Assembly (NCBI GenBank): GCA_023423065.1
Contig: JAFAGC010000055.1
Span: 1 to 25,909 of the forward strand
DNA length: 25,909 nucleotides
Source: Pseudomonadota bacterium
GTDB lineage: Bacteria; Pseudomonadota; Gammaproteobacteria; Steroidobacterales; Steroidobacteraceae
Direction: 5' to 3'
Under the pieces are notes generated by a model. It had not been told where the DNA came from. It saw nothing but the letters and a program-made list of their open reading frames with translations, and searched no databases. A program made the translations under genes and the position numbers. The stretch's first letter is position 1. Each line of letters begins with the position of its first letter. This document shows positions 14,945 through 22,412 of this stretch, one piece after another.

Positions 14945-15445
14945 ATGAAGCTGCTCAATACTCGCTCGCACTTCGGCCTCGTCAGCCTGGCGCTGCACTG
15001 GATCGTGGTGCTGGGCATCATCGCGCAATGGGCACTGGCGGAAGCTTCCGACGACGACATGGCGCTGCACCAGTCCATCGGGATGGCCCTGCTCGCGCTT
15101 GCCGCCATCCGCCTGACGTGGCGGCTCTTCAACCCCACTCCCGATTGGCCCGCTGACATCAAGCCTTACGAAGTCGCACTGGCGCGAATCGTTCACGTTT
15201 CGTTCTACGTGCTCCTGTTCGCGATTCCGCTTTCCGGCTGGGCGCTCTCATCCGCGGAAGGCGAACCATTGCGATTCTTCAACTGGTTCGAGATTCCGCG
15301 ACTCGGCTTCGGCAGCGAGGACACGCTGGAAGAAGTGCACGAGGTGTTGTTCAACGTGCTCGTGGGTCTCGCGGTGCTCCACGTAGTCGGCGCCGCCAAG
15401 CACTGGTTGGCGCGCCGGACGCGAGGCGTGCCCTCCAGGACTTGA
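14945..15445 (+). CDS. Cytochrome b561 (CybB family)
   Basis: A 166-residue inner-membrane protein with four predicted transmembrane helices (about 12-32, 42-61, 83-102 and 133-152). Candidate heme ligands are His18 ('LALHWIVV'), His42 ('ALHQSIG'), His132 ('EEVHEVLF') and His146 ('AVLHVVGA'), the spacing expected for bacterial CybB-type b561. These di-heme proteins pass electrons between quinol and a periplasmic or superoxide partner. ATG 14945 is used because the family starts a few residues before helix 1, and a GGAG (14932-14935) lies upstream. An in-frame ATG at 14930 would add five residues. No partner gene such as a YceI-like protein is adjacent. Confidence 0.88.
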   Translation: MKLLNTRSHFGLVSLALHWIVVLGIIAQWALAEASDDDMALHQSIGMALLALAAIRLTWRLFNPTPDWPADIKPYEVALARIVHVSFYVLLFAIPLSGWALSSAEGEPLRFFNWFEIPRLGFGSEDTLEEVHEVLFNVLVGLAVLHVVGAAKHWLARRTRGVPSRT

Positions 15446-15453
15446 CCTGACTA

Positions 15454-16560
15454 TCAGTCGTCCACGGCGTCGGGTGTCGGCGGAGCGACCGGCTGCGTCC
15501 CCTCGCGGATTCGCGCGAGATACTTGTCCGTGAAGTCGATCTTGAGCTCGACGAACAGCGGTAGATGGTCGGACATCTGCCAGGTGCGCCATTCTTTCTC
15601 GAAGTAAGTCTTGCGCCTGGCCGGAGTATCCGGCCATTTGCCGTTGCGCTTTCCGAGCGGAAAGTACGTCTCGGCCTCGCCTTCCGTGTACACGGCCTTG
15701 TAGTAGTTGAGCACGCCCGCGTTGTTCTCGCTCGTGCCGAGCTCGAGCTCGCCCTTGCGCACCAGGAAGGCGATCTGGTCGTAATGCTTGTCGCCTCCCA
15801 TGTTGCTCACCCAACGCAAGTCGTTGTTGTCGAGAGTCAGGTCGGCGGGCATGACGAACTTGTGTTTCCTCAGGGCCTTCATCGTCTCGTCCTGCGGACT
15901 GACCACGTTCATGTCGCCCAGCAGGATGTAGTTCTGACCGTCGGCGTCGGCGCGCTTCTTCAGGAACTTCGCGATCGCGCCGAGCTCCGCGACGCGGCGC
16001 TCGTATTCTTCACCCGTGGCCGCGCCGAAAAAGGCATGCACGGTGCACAGGTAGAACTTGAACCAGCCGGACTGGAAGCGGACGAGAAACGGGCTGCGCG
16101 CGAACTGATGTTCGCCGTTCACGAGCGCCGACTTCGGCAGGACGATTTCGCCCGCGATGTGCTTGAACTGCACCTTGCTCGAGTCGAACAGGAACACCAT
16201 GCGCTCGCCGTTGCCCGACGGCCCTTCGGTGATGTCCGTCGCGATGTACCGCCAGGACGGACCGAGGAGCTCCATGATCTTCTCGAACGGCGACATGTCC
16301 TCGTTCACTTCCTGGACGGCGACCAGGTCGAACGCGGAAATCACCTCCGCGATGTAGTGAAACGTCTCGGCGAGCCTGGGCCCGTGCTTGAACTTGTTGG
16401 AATCGAAGTCGCGGATGTTCCAGGTGGCGAGCAGCAAGGTGTCGGAAGCCGTGCGGCGCGGCACGTTCTTCGCGATGTATTTGCGCAAGGCCGCGATGTG
16501 ATCGATCGCCCGCTTGCGGTCGTCCGATTTCCAGTACTTGAGCCGCCAGTACATCGGCAT
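15454..16560 (-). CDS. Endonuclease/exonuclease/phosphatase-family protein
   Basis: A 368-residue protein with the full catalytic set of the EEP fold (DNase I, exonuclease III, phosphoesterases): Asn48 in 'LLATWNIRDFD', Glu84 in 'LVAVQEVNED', His175 in 'CTVHAFF', Asp216/Asn218 in 'ILLGDMNVV', and Asp331/His332 in 'WQMSDHLPLFVEL'. These residues bind Mg2+ and attack a phosphodiester or phosphomonoester. There is no signal peptide, so it should act in the cytoplasm, possibly on nucleic acid; the substrate cannot be read from the sequence. ATG 16560 follows a GGGAG ribosome binding site. A possible 40-codon ORF ends 12 bases upstream of it. The 3' end faces cytochrome b561 with an 8-base gap. 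Confidence 0.85.
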   Translation of the reverse strand: MPMYWRLKYWKSDDRKRAIDHIAALRKYIAKNVPRRTASDTLLLATWNIRDFDSNKFKHGPRLAETFHYIAEVISAFDLVAVQEVNEDMSPFEKIMELLGPSWRYIATDITEGPSGNGERMVFLFDSSKVQFKHIAGEIVLPKSALVNGEHQFARSPFLVRFQSGWFKFYLCTVHAFFGAATGEEYERRVAELGAIAKFLKKRADADGQNYILLGDMNVVSPQDETMKALRKHKFVMPADLTLDNNDLRWVSNMGGDKHYDQIAFLVRKGELELGTSENNAGVLNYYKAVYTEGEAETYFPLGKRNGKWPDTPARRKTYFEKEWRTWQMSDHLPLFVELKIDFTDKYLARIREGTQPVAPPTPDAVDD

Positions 16561-16572
16561 GGTGAGTCTCCC

Positions 16573-16695
16573 TCAATTGGGCAGGCAGGCGCCCGCCGCT
16601 TCCACCTTGATTTCCGCGCGACGATTCAATGCGCCCGCCTGCGGGAGATAGACGCCGTCGTCGCCAGTGTCCTTGAAGAGACGCCTGAGCTCCAT
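16573..16695 (-). CDS. Possible 40-residue ORF just upstream of the EEP gene
   Basis: The ATG at 16695 opens a frame of 40 codons ending at TGA 16573-16575, immediately before the EEP ribosome binding site. The peptide contains 'GVYLPQAGALNRRAEIKVEA', whose 'ALNRRAEIKV' looks like the last strand of an OmpA-type peptidoglycan-binding domain. The rest of such a domain is absent, so it may be a relic or chance similarity. The frame is closed upstream by a stop just before a run of charged codons. Confidence 0.25.
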   Translation of the reverse strand: MELRRLFKDTGDDGVYLPQAGALNRRAEIKVEAAGACLPN

Positions 16696-17001
16696 GATAC
16701 GAAGCGACTTCCAGTTCCGCACCTGTTCTTGTTCTTTTTATACGAGGAGACCGGCGGATAACCTAACCTCAATCGCTTCCTGCGTCCAGACATGCCGCGC
16801 TGCTGCACCGCGGCGATGCGTGCCTAACTAACATCCCGCCGTGAACCAGCGGACCCGCACTGAAACGGAACATCGGCGCGTTCGCCGCCCCAAACAACGA
16901 CCCGGCAATATTCCCGCGATCGGGTGAGAGTTTTTGCCCCTAGGCGACACAACTACCGTATAAGACAAAGAAGTTAGGGAACCATTTCCGGAGAGCCCCA
17001 G
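16696..17001. promoter_or_regulatory. Upstream region of the unknown two-gene operon
   Basis: About 300 bases without a convincing gene. Near the right end, TATAAG (16959-16964) with TTGCCC (16934-16939) gives a weak promoter with an over-long 19-base spacer. A GGAGA ribosome binding site precedes the ATG at 17002. I see no terminator or operator. Confidence 0.3.
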
Positions 17002-17394
17002 ATGGCCAAGAAGAAGGCTGACAGCCTCTACGAGTGGCGCGAAAACAATGCATGCGTAGCCACCTACAACGTTCTCGAAGGCGATCACTTCCTGGATCAG
17101 TTCGAGGACGTCGACATTCCCTTCGACGAAGCGCCGGATGTGGCGATGGGAAAACTTCGGTACTTCCCCAGGTCCACGGGCAATGCCGACCTGATCGGCG
17201 TGCTCGGCAACCAGATGGCTCGCGACTTCCTGCGATTCGTATCGAAGACCTTCACGCTGAAGAAGCAGGTGCCGGGCAAGCTTTCCGCCGAGGTGATCGA
17301 AGAACTCTCGGACGTCTTCTGCAACAGGAACGGGACGATTCGCGAGCTGGCGGAGATCCTGGACGCGAGCGTCAAGTTTCCGGACGAGTCGTGA
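17002..17394 (+). CDS. Cytoplasmic protein of unknown function (operon gene 1)
   Basis: A 130-residue protein, basic at the start ('MAKKKADSLYEWRENN') and acidic later. It has no signal peptide or membrane segment. The first half appears mixed alpha/beta ('FEDVDIPFDEAPDVAMGKLR'); the second half is helical ('NQMARDFLRFVSKTFTLKKQ' then 'EVIEELSDVFCNRNGTIREL'). I do not recognise a family. GGAGA upstream of ATG 17002 supports the start. The downstream gene for an outer-membrane-like protein begins 11 bases after the stop, with its ribosome binding site around this stop codon, so the two are almost certainly co-transcribed. Confidence 0.7.
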   Translation: MAKKKADSLYEWRENNACVATYNVLEGDHFLDQFEDVDIPFDEAPDVAMGKLRYFPRSTGNADLIGVLGNQMARDFLRFVSKTFTLKKQVPGKLSAEVIEELSDVFCNRNGTIRELAEILDASVKFPDES

Positions 17395-17405
17395 GGGATC
17401 CAGTC

Positions 17406-18248
17406 ATGAACTACTTCGCCGCCATCATGCTGTGCGCCTTCGGACTTGCGCTCGCGGTTCCCTCCACGGCCCAGTCAGGGCGGCCAACCATCGACCTGTC
17501 GCCCGTGTTGCTGGACGCGCGCGGCGGCGAAGGCACGACCCTGGGCCTCGATTTCGAAGTGAATGGGAAGCGCGGGTTCGTAAAGTCGAGCGAAGACCCG
17601 ACCGCCGACGAAATCGATCCTGAAGTTCAATACAGCCGCTTCGCGCTCGTGTACCGGATCGCGGGAACCTTCGCGGCCGACGAGGAGCGGAATCCGAAGG
17701 ACTTCGTCAACGCGCGGGTCGATGCCAACTACCGTCTCAGCAGCGCCAAGGCATTGGGCACCATCGACGCCGGTGGCTTCGTGACGTACGAAACCGACCA
17801 GAGTTTCGACAACGAGCAGTTCGTCTATGGCATCAGCGCGACGTACGGCAAACGCAACATCGTCCGGGACAATGACTTCTTCGGGATCAACTTGCGGCGT
17901 GGACAGGTCGACCCGACGAAGGACGCCGCGCGGCAGGCCGCGCTCGGCACGACTTCACTCGACAAGTACTACCGCAATGAAGCCGAAGTCCTGTACACGA
18001 TACCGATCCAGGAAGTCATCCCGTTCATCGACAAGCTCGTCGAAGGCTTCGAGTTCAACTATCGCTACTTTCATGAAAGCGGCGCGCCGGACGCCATCGA
18101 AGCCGCCGGCATCGACAGCTTCTTCCTGCGCACGTTCAGGTTGAACCTCAAGAAAGACCTGTTCATCGCCTACAGCAACGGCAAGCTGCCTTTCGATCTG
18201 CAGAACGACGAGTTCTTCACACTCGGGTTCAACTACAAGCTCGAGTGA
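17406..18248 (+). CDS. Probable outer-membrane beta-barrel protein of unknown function (operon gene 2)
   Basis: A 280-residue exported protein. The signal peptide covers about residues 1-23 ('FGLALAVPSTAQ'). The mature protein alternates hydrophobic and polar residues over many short strands ('YSRFALVYRIAGTF', 'DANYRLSSAKALGTI', 'FVYGISATYGKRNIV', 'FEFNYRYFHESGA'). It closes with 'FFTLGFNYKLE', which resembles a barrel-closing strand although the last residue is Glu rather than Phe. This suggests a 10-14 strand outer-membrane barrel. ATG 17406 begins the signal peptide and has GAGGG 8 bases upstream, overlapping the stop of the previous gene. The 3' end overlaps the convergent membrane-protein gene by 16 bases. 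The substrate or role is unknown. Confidence 0.7.
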   Translation: MNYFAAIMLCAFGLALAVPSTAQSGRPTIDLSPVLLDARGGEGTTLGLDFEVNGKRGFVKSSEDPTADEIDPEVQYSRFALVYRIAGTFAADEERNPKDFVNARVDANYRLSSAKALGTIDAGGFVTYETDQSFDNEQFVYGISATYGKRNIVRDNDFFGINLRRGQVDPTKDAARQAALGTTSLDKYYRNEAEVLYTIPIQEVIPFIDKLVEGFEFNYRYFHESGAPDAIEAAGIDSFFLRTFRLNLKKDLFIAYSNGKLPFDLQNDEFFTLGFNYKLE

Positions 18249-18721
18249 ACCGCGTGTGCGGGAGCGTTCAGCGACCTGGAGACGAAGAACGCGGTCGGCC
18301 AGCCCACCAGCAGCGTGTGGAAGAAGAACGTCATGTGCAGCCCCTCGACCGGATAGATAGGCCGGCCGATCGCCGACAGCGGCAGGATGACGTAGTTCAT
18401 GACCAGCGCGAATGCGACGCCGTAGATGATGCCGAGCACGATCCACTGGCGCGGCACGAACTTCAGGCGGCTCACGATCAGGTACAGCAGCGCGGCGGCG
18501 GCGAAGCAGATGAAGAAGTGCAGCGCGATACCCAGCACGACGATGCCCATGCCGCCCTGGTGCGCGTCCGGCCCTAACAACCCGCTGGCGACGCCCTTCC
18601 ACGGCCGCGTCCAGGGATTGCCGGCTCTCACCGCGTTGATGGACGGGTAGATGAAGTCGGCGAGTCCCGCGAAGAAGCCGCCGAGCAGGATTCCGTGGAG
18701 TGCGCGATTCGTCTTGATCAT
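18233..18721 (-). CDS. Small inner-membrane protein of unknown function
   Basis: A 162-residue protein with four predicted transmembrane helices (about 8-26, 57-83, 92-115 and 127-148) and short loops. The layout resembles small YagU/DUF1440-like membrane proteins, but I would not assign that family with confidence. Its start codon overlaps the stop of the PQQ-type dehydrogenase gene (ATGA, 18718-18721), which implies translational coupling and possibly a linked role, for example in the quinone-side electron path. Its 3' end overlaps the convergent barrel gene. Confidence 0.75.
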   Translation of the reverse strand: MIKTNRALHGILLGGFFAGLADFIYPSINAVRAGNPWTRPWKGVASGLLGPDAHQGGMGIVVLGIALHFFICFAAAALLYLIVSRLKFVPRQWIVLGIIYGVAFALVMNYVILPLSAIGRPIYPVEGLHMTFFFHTLLVGWPTAFFVSRSLNAPAHAVHSSL

Positions 18722-20502
18722 GACGCGGGCCTCATCCGGTAGATGCCGCCGTTGTGGCGACTGAGCACGACGTAAGGATAACCGTCCGGCCCGACGACCA
18801 CATCGCGAATTCGCCCGTGACCCTTGAAGAGCAGCCGGTCGTTCATCACGCGATTGTCCCGAAGCCGGACCAGGCGCAGCTCCTGGAAGCCGAGACTAGC
18901 TACCAGCAGTTGCCCGTTCCATTCTGGAAAGCGATCGCCGAAGTAGAACTCGATCTGCGACACGGCGATCGACGGTGTCCAGTGATGGACGGGAGGCTCG
19001 ACGCCTTCGAGGTAAGGACCCGGGCCGACCGGTGTGCCGTCGTAATGTGTCCCGAAACTCGCCCGCGCCCAGCCGTAATCCGCCCCGCGGCGCACGAGGT
19101 TCAGCTCGTCGCCGCCCATCGGGCCGTGCTCGGCGGACCAGATTTCGCCCGTGCGCGGATGCCGGGTCATGCCCTGCGGATTGCGGTGGCCCGAGGTCCA
19201 GATGGAAGGCAATGCACCCGCGCGGCCGACGAAGGGATTGTCCTTCGGGATCCGGCCGTCGTCGTGCAGGCGATGGATCTTGCCGTACGGGAACGCGAGG
19301 TCCGGCGCCTTGTCGGGATTCTGGCGCTCGCCGACACCGAGGAAGATGTAGCCGTCGTGGAAGGCGAAGCGCGAGCCGAAGTGTGCGTAGTTAGAGGTAT
19401 AGAACTTGTCCTCCGCGCGGTAGATGTCCTGCTGGGCCACCCAACGCAAGCCATCGAGCCGGCCGCGCACGACGCGGGTCATCGCGGTCGTGCTGTCCGG
19501 ACCCGGATCCGAAAACGATAGATAGATCCAGCCGTTCTTCGCGTACTGCGGATGCGGCTTCACGGCCAGCAATCCGCCCTGCCCGCCACCCCAGACCGGC
19601 GGTATGCCCTCGATGTGCTCACCGCGCCCGCCATTCCTGAAGCGCAGCAGCTGCCCGCCTTTCAGTGTCGCGAGGATCGTGCCGTCCGGCAGGAACGCCA
19701 TGCCCCACATGTCGGAGCCCGCCTCCGCGACTTTCTCGAGCTCGAAGCGGTAGCCCGCGGCTTCGAAGACGGGTTTGGGCGGGTCGGCGAACGTCATGGT
19801 TGGGGCGTCGTACTCGCCCGCCTCGGCGCTCAGCGTGATGCTGTCGAGGTCGAAGATGCCGCCGCCTTCGACGCCGTACAGGCACAGCAGTTGGCGGCCC
19901 GTGAGTTTCCGGTTCAAACCGATGCGTTGCCGCGTGTAGGTGTTCCAGTCCGCCGTGCGCACCGCGGGCTTCTCGCCAAGGTTGATACGCGGCTCGACGA
20001 CACCGTCGCCCACCACGACCGCGTAACGTCCCACGTCCGGATTGCCCTTGGCGTAGTTGAGCTCGATGCTCCGGACGCCCGTCAGGTCGACGTCGTCGTA
20101 GCAGAGAAAGCTGCGTTCGCTGAAGTAGCCGACCGTGGTCGGCATCAGGACATAGTTAGCCGAGTGGGTGCGGCTCAGCGACTCCGCTTCGATGGTCGCG
20201 CCGACCTTGCGGTTGCCGGTTGCGGATGCGGCCCGCACCCATTCGGCCAGTGCCAGGATGCGGGTGTCCGAGAGCTGAGCGCCGAACGCCGGCATGCCAC
20301 GGACGGGCGCGCCGCTTCGGATGATGTCCGCGAGTTCGGCCGGCGGGCGTTCCGAAACAGCGCCGCCCGGCAATCGAAAGCTCGCGCCGTGGCAACCCCC
20401 GCACAACGTCGAGTAATCCTGCTGCGCGGTCTGCGCCGCCGCGATGGTTCCGAGAATGCCGAGCGCCATCGCCGCGCAACGAGAGATCGATCGTGTTCGC
20501 AT
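18718..20502 (-). CDS. Cytochrome c / CBM6-like / PQQ-dependent sugar dehydrogenase fusion
   Basis: A 594-residue exported oxidoreductase. The signal peptide is about 1-26. A cytochrome c domain (about 27-93) has the heme site CGGCH (Cys34, Cys37, His38) and distal Met70 in 'RGMPAFG'. Residues about 98-230 look like a CBM6-type jelly roll ('GATIEAESLSR', 'DVDLTGVRSIELNYAKG', 'GGIFDLDSITLSA'). Residues about 245-594 are a six-bladed propeller of the soluble glucose/sorbosone dehydrogenase family: 'MWGMAFLPDGTILATLKGG', 'SGHRNPQGMTRHPRTGEIW', 'EHGPMGGDELN' and 'GRIRDVVVGPDGYPYVVLS'. It would oxidise a sugar or polyol in the periplasm and pass electrons through the heme. ATG 20502 begins the signal peptide. 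A perfect 8-bp hairpin just upstream contains the ribosome binding site. Confidence 0.87.
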   Translation of the reverse strand: MRTRSISRCAAMALGILGTIAAAQTAQQDYSTLCGGCHGASFRLPGGAVSERPPAELADIIRSGAPVRGMPAFGAQLSDTRILALAEWVRAASATGNRKVGATIEAESLSRTHSANYVLMPTTVGYFSERSFLCYDDVDLTGVRSIELNYAKGNPDVGRYAVVVGDGVVEPRINLGEKPAVRTADWNTYTRQRIGLNRKLTGRQLLCLYGVEGGGIFDLDSITLSAEAGEYDAPTMTFADPPKPVFEAAGYRFELEKVAEAGSDMWGMAFLPDGTILATLKGGQLLRFRNGGRGEHIEGIPPVWGGGQGGLLAVKPHPQYAKNGWIYLSFSDPGPDSTTAMTRVVRGRLDGLRWVAQQDIYRAEDKFYTSNYAHFGSRFAFHDGYIFLGVGERQNPDKAPDLAFPYGKIHRLHDDGRIPKDNPFVGRAGALPSIWTSGHRNPQGMTRHPRTGEIWSAEHGPMGGDELNLVRRGADYGWARASFGTHYDGTPVGPGPYLEGVEPPVHHWTPSIAVSQIEFYFGDRFPEWNGQLLVASLGFQELRLVRLRDNRVMNDRLLFKGHGRIRDVVVGPDGYPYVVLSRHNGGIYRMRPAS

Positions 20503-20503
20503 G

Positions 20504-20528
20504 GATACCCCTGCTTCCGTGGGGTATC
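20504..20528 (-). promoter_or_regulatory. Perfect hairpin covering the ribosome binding site of the PQQ-type dehydrogenase gene
   Basis: On the minus strand GATACCCC (20528-20521) and GGGGTATC (20511-20504) form a perfect 8-bp stem with a 9-base loop. The right arm holds the only purine-rich ribosome binding site (AGGGG), ending 1 base before the start codon at 20502. Translation could be gated by the fold, or the DNA could be an operator. Confidence 0.5.
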
Positions 20529-20588
20529 AAGCCTAGAAACGCGACGACGCGCCGTATTGTAAATTTCCGGCAGGCGCGCCCCGCCGGG

Positions 20589-21371
20589 TCAGCCGCCGGC
20601 GAAGTTTCCGCTGCTATCGGAGAACACCATCTCGACTCGGCGATTGCGTTGACGCCCTTCCGGCGAGTCGTTGCTGGCGATGGGCAACGACGGGCCCTTG
20701 CCCTCCGTCTGGATTCGATCCCTGGGAACACCGCGCGCCGTGAGCGCGTCGGCGACCGCCACCGCGCGACGTTGCGATAGTTCGTAGTTGAGCCGGTCGG
20801 ATCCCTGGCTATCCGTGTGGCCTTCGATGCGCAGCCGCGTCTGGGGATACCGAATCATGAAATCGCTCACGCGGTTCAGCGTCGAGTCCGCGCCCGGCTT
20901 GAGGATGGCCTTGCCGGTGTCGAAGAGCACGTCGCCGAGGGTGAGCACCGTGCCGCGCGGCGTCTCCTGCGCCGCGAGCGCCTTGCGCGCCTCCAGCTCG
21001 GCGTTGCGCGCTTCGAGCAGCACGCGATTGCGATCGGCTTCGCCCTGCGCAACCGCTCTGCGCGCGTCGCGTTCGAGAATGCGCTCGCTGCCTGTCTCGG
21101 CCTGTCGCTTCGCAAGGTAGGAGTGATGATCGAGCGCGACCTGGTCCTTTTCCTTGGCCGCGGTTTCCGCCAGCGAAAGCTGGTTGCGCGCGGCAGCTAG
21201 TTCGCGGCTCGCGACCTCGGGAGAGGCGGGATTCTCCGACAACTGGCTGACCAACGTTCGAGCCTCGATCAAGGCATTCGTGTTCAACGGCGGTCCTGAG
21301 CCGCAGGCAACGAAGAAGATCGCGCACAACCCCACGGCGGCAGCAATCACGAATTCGCGAGCGATTTTCAT
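20589..21371 (-). CDS. DUF4398 plus OmpA-domain lipoprotein
   Basis: A 260-residue outer-membrane lipoprotein. The signal 'IAAAVGLCAIFFVAC' places the lipidated Cys at 23. Residues about 30-130 form a long charged helix region with Ala/Glu/Arg repeats of DUF4398 type ('EVASRELAAARNQLSLAETA'). Residues about 145-255 are an OmpA-type peptidoglycan-binding domain with 'GDVLFDTGKAILKPGA', 'RLRIEGHTDSQGSDRLNYEL' (the NxxLSxxRA-like block reads NYELSQRRA) and 'EGRQRNRRVEMVF'. It should tether the outer membrane to the cell wall. ATG 21371 overlaps the stop of the upstream DUF4398 gene (ATGA), so the two are translationally coupled. Confidence 0.9.
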   Translation of the reverse strand: MKIAREFVIAAAVGLCAIFFVACGSGPPLNTNALIEARTLVSQLSENPASPEVASRELAAARNQLSLAETAAKEKDQVALDHHSYLAKRQAETGSERILERDARRAVAQGEADRNRVLLEARNAELEARKALAAQETPRGTVLTLGDVLFDTGKAILKPGADSTLNRVSDFMIRYPQTRLRIEGHTDSQGSDRLNYELSQRRAVAVADALTARGVPRDRIQTEGKGPSLPIASNDSPEGRQRNRRVEMVFSDSSGNFAGG

Positions 21372-21748
21372 GGCTGGCTCCTCGGCAGTCCGCGCTCCGC
21401 TTCCTGCCGCAACGTCTCCACGCTCCTGCGCATCTCGTCGGCCGCGCGTTGCGCGTCGCCGCTGCGCGCACGCGCGGCAGCCAGCTCCGCGTCCGCCGCC
21501 GCTTCGTCGGCACGCATGCGCGCCACGTCGAAGTCCTTGCTCGCGATCGCCGCCTGCGCTTCGGCCAGCTTGCTGCGTGCGCGATCGATGTCGGAAGCCG
21601 CGAAGCGTTGCGCGCCGCTGCTCTCGGCCTGCGAGATCAGGGTTTGGGCGCGCGCCATTTCGGCGTCGGGGGGAGGTGTGCTGGCGCAACCGAGCGCCAG
21701 CAGCGAGGCGAAGACGGCCAGGTACAGAAATCGGTTGCGCGACGGCAT
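21368..21748 (-). CDS. DUF4398 lipoprotein
   Basis: A 126-residue lipoprotein. The signal 'LAVFASLLALGC' gives Cys21 as the lipidated residue. The rest is one long helix pair, rich in Ala, Arg, Glu and Asp ('ASDIDRARSKLAEAQAAIAS', 'ADAELAAARARSGDAQRAAD'), matching DUF4398. It overlaps the next gene by 4 bases and that gene encodes the same helical region fused to an OmpA domain, so the two products may pair through their helices in the outer membrane. ATG 21748 is the only start that gives a full signal peptide. Confidence 0.88.
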   Translation of the reverse strand: MPSRNRFLYLAVFASLLALGCASTPPPDAEMARAQTLISQAESSGAQRFAASDIDRARSKLAEAQAAIASKDFDVARMRADEAAADAELAAARARSGDAQRAADEMRRSVETLRQEAERGLPRSQP

Positions 21749-21858
21749 CGGACGCCCATCCCAGCAGCGGTTTCGATCGAGCGTAGCCGCGTGGTCAGGT
21801 GTTACCAGTGGACCATGGTCTGTCAGTCACCGATGCAGGCTACGTCCGACTCACTCCG

Positions 21859-22242
21859 TCATTTCGCCGCGTCGATCATCCGGATCGTCGCCTGCTCCAC
21901 TTCCGCGGCGACCTTCGCCAGCGCCGGATCCTGCGAGAGCGGCGCAAGCATCTGCGCCGGGCGGATCATCCCGATCCGCGTCTTGCCGTGATCCGTGAAC
22001 ACGGAAATGCGACACGGCAGCGCCATGTTGAGGCGCATGTCCGTCGCCAGCACCTTCGACGCCTGCGCGGGATTGCAGACCTCGAAAACCTTGCACTGCT
22101 CCGTGAACGCCTGCCCCTTGCTGCGCAAGGTATTGCCGAGATCGTGAACGTGCAGGACACCGAAGCCGCCCGCCTTCACGGCGGCGTCCAGATCCGCGGC
22201 GGCCTGTTCGAATGGTTTGGTTGAGTCGACGACGTAATACAT
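21859..22242 (-). CDS. DUF302-family protein
   Basis: A 127-residue protein with the DUF302 alpha/beta fold: 'YYVVDSTKPFEQAAADLDAA', then 'GFGVLHVHDLGNTLRSKG', 'CKVFEVCNPAQASKVLATD' and 'LPCRISVFTDHGKTRIGMIR'. The conserved Cys-Pro and Leu-Pro-Cys-Arg motifs are present. The biochemical role of DUF302 is not established. ATG 22242 has an AGAGG ribosome binding site 6 bases upstream, and no signal peptide is present. It is divergent from the hemolysin-family operon and lies 110 bases upstream of the DUF4398 gene on the same strand. Confidence 0.85.
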   Translation of the reverse strand: MYYVVDSTKPFEQAAADLDAAVKAGGFGVLHVHDLGNTLRSKGQAFTEQCKVFEVCNPAQASKVLATDMRLNMALPCRISVFTDHGKTRIGMIRPAQMLAPLSQDPALAKVAAEVEQATIRMIDAAK

Positions 22243-22353
22243 AGGCGCCTCTTCGCGAACAGAAGTATCCGCGCACACAGGATGACCGCAAGTCGGCGAG
22301 TAGTGCATACGGGTGTCTGCGGATGCGGATGAGGTTCGGCGCGAAGGATTACG

Positions 22354-22411
22354 CCTGCACGTGACGTCCAACACCCGCGAGCGCAACTCACTGCGCGTGC
22401 AGGAACGTCAC
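22354..22411 (+). promoter_or_regulatory. Nested inverted repeats in front of the hemolysin-family gene
   Basis: CCTGCACG (22354-22361) pairs with CGTGCAGG (22396-22403), and GTGACG (22361-22366) pairs with CGTCAC (22406-22411). The right-hand arms include AGGA (22401-22404), the ribosome binding site for the TTG start at 22413. The two stems cannot both form in one simple hairpin, so this could be a switchable RNA leader or a regulator-binding site. Confidence 0.4.
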
Positions 22412-22412
22412 A

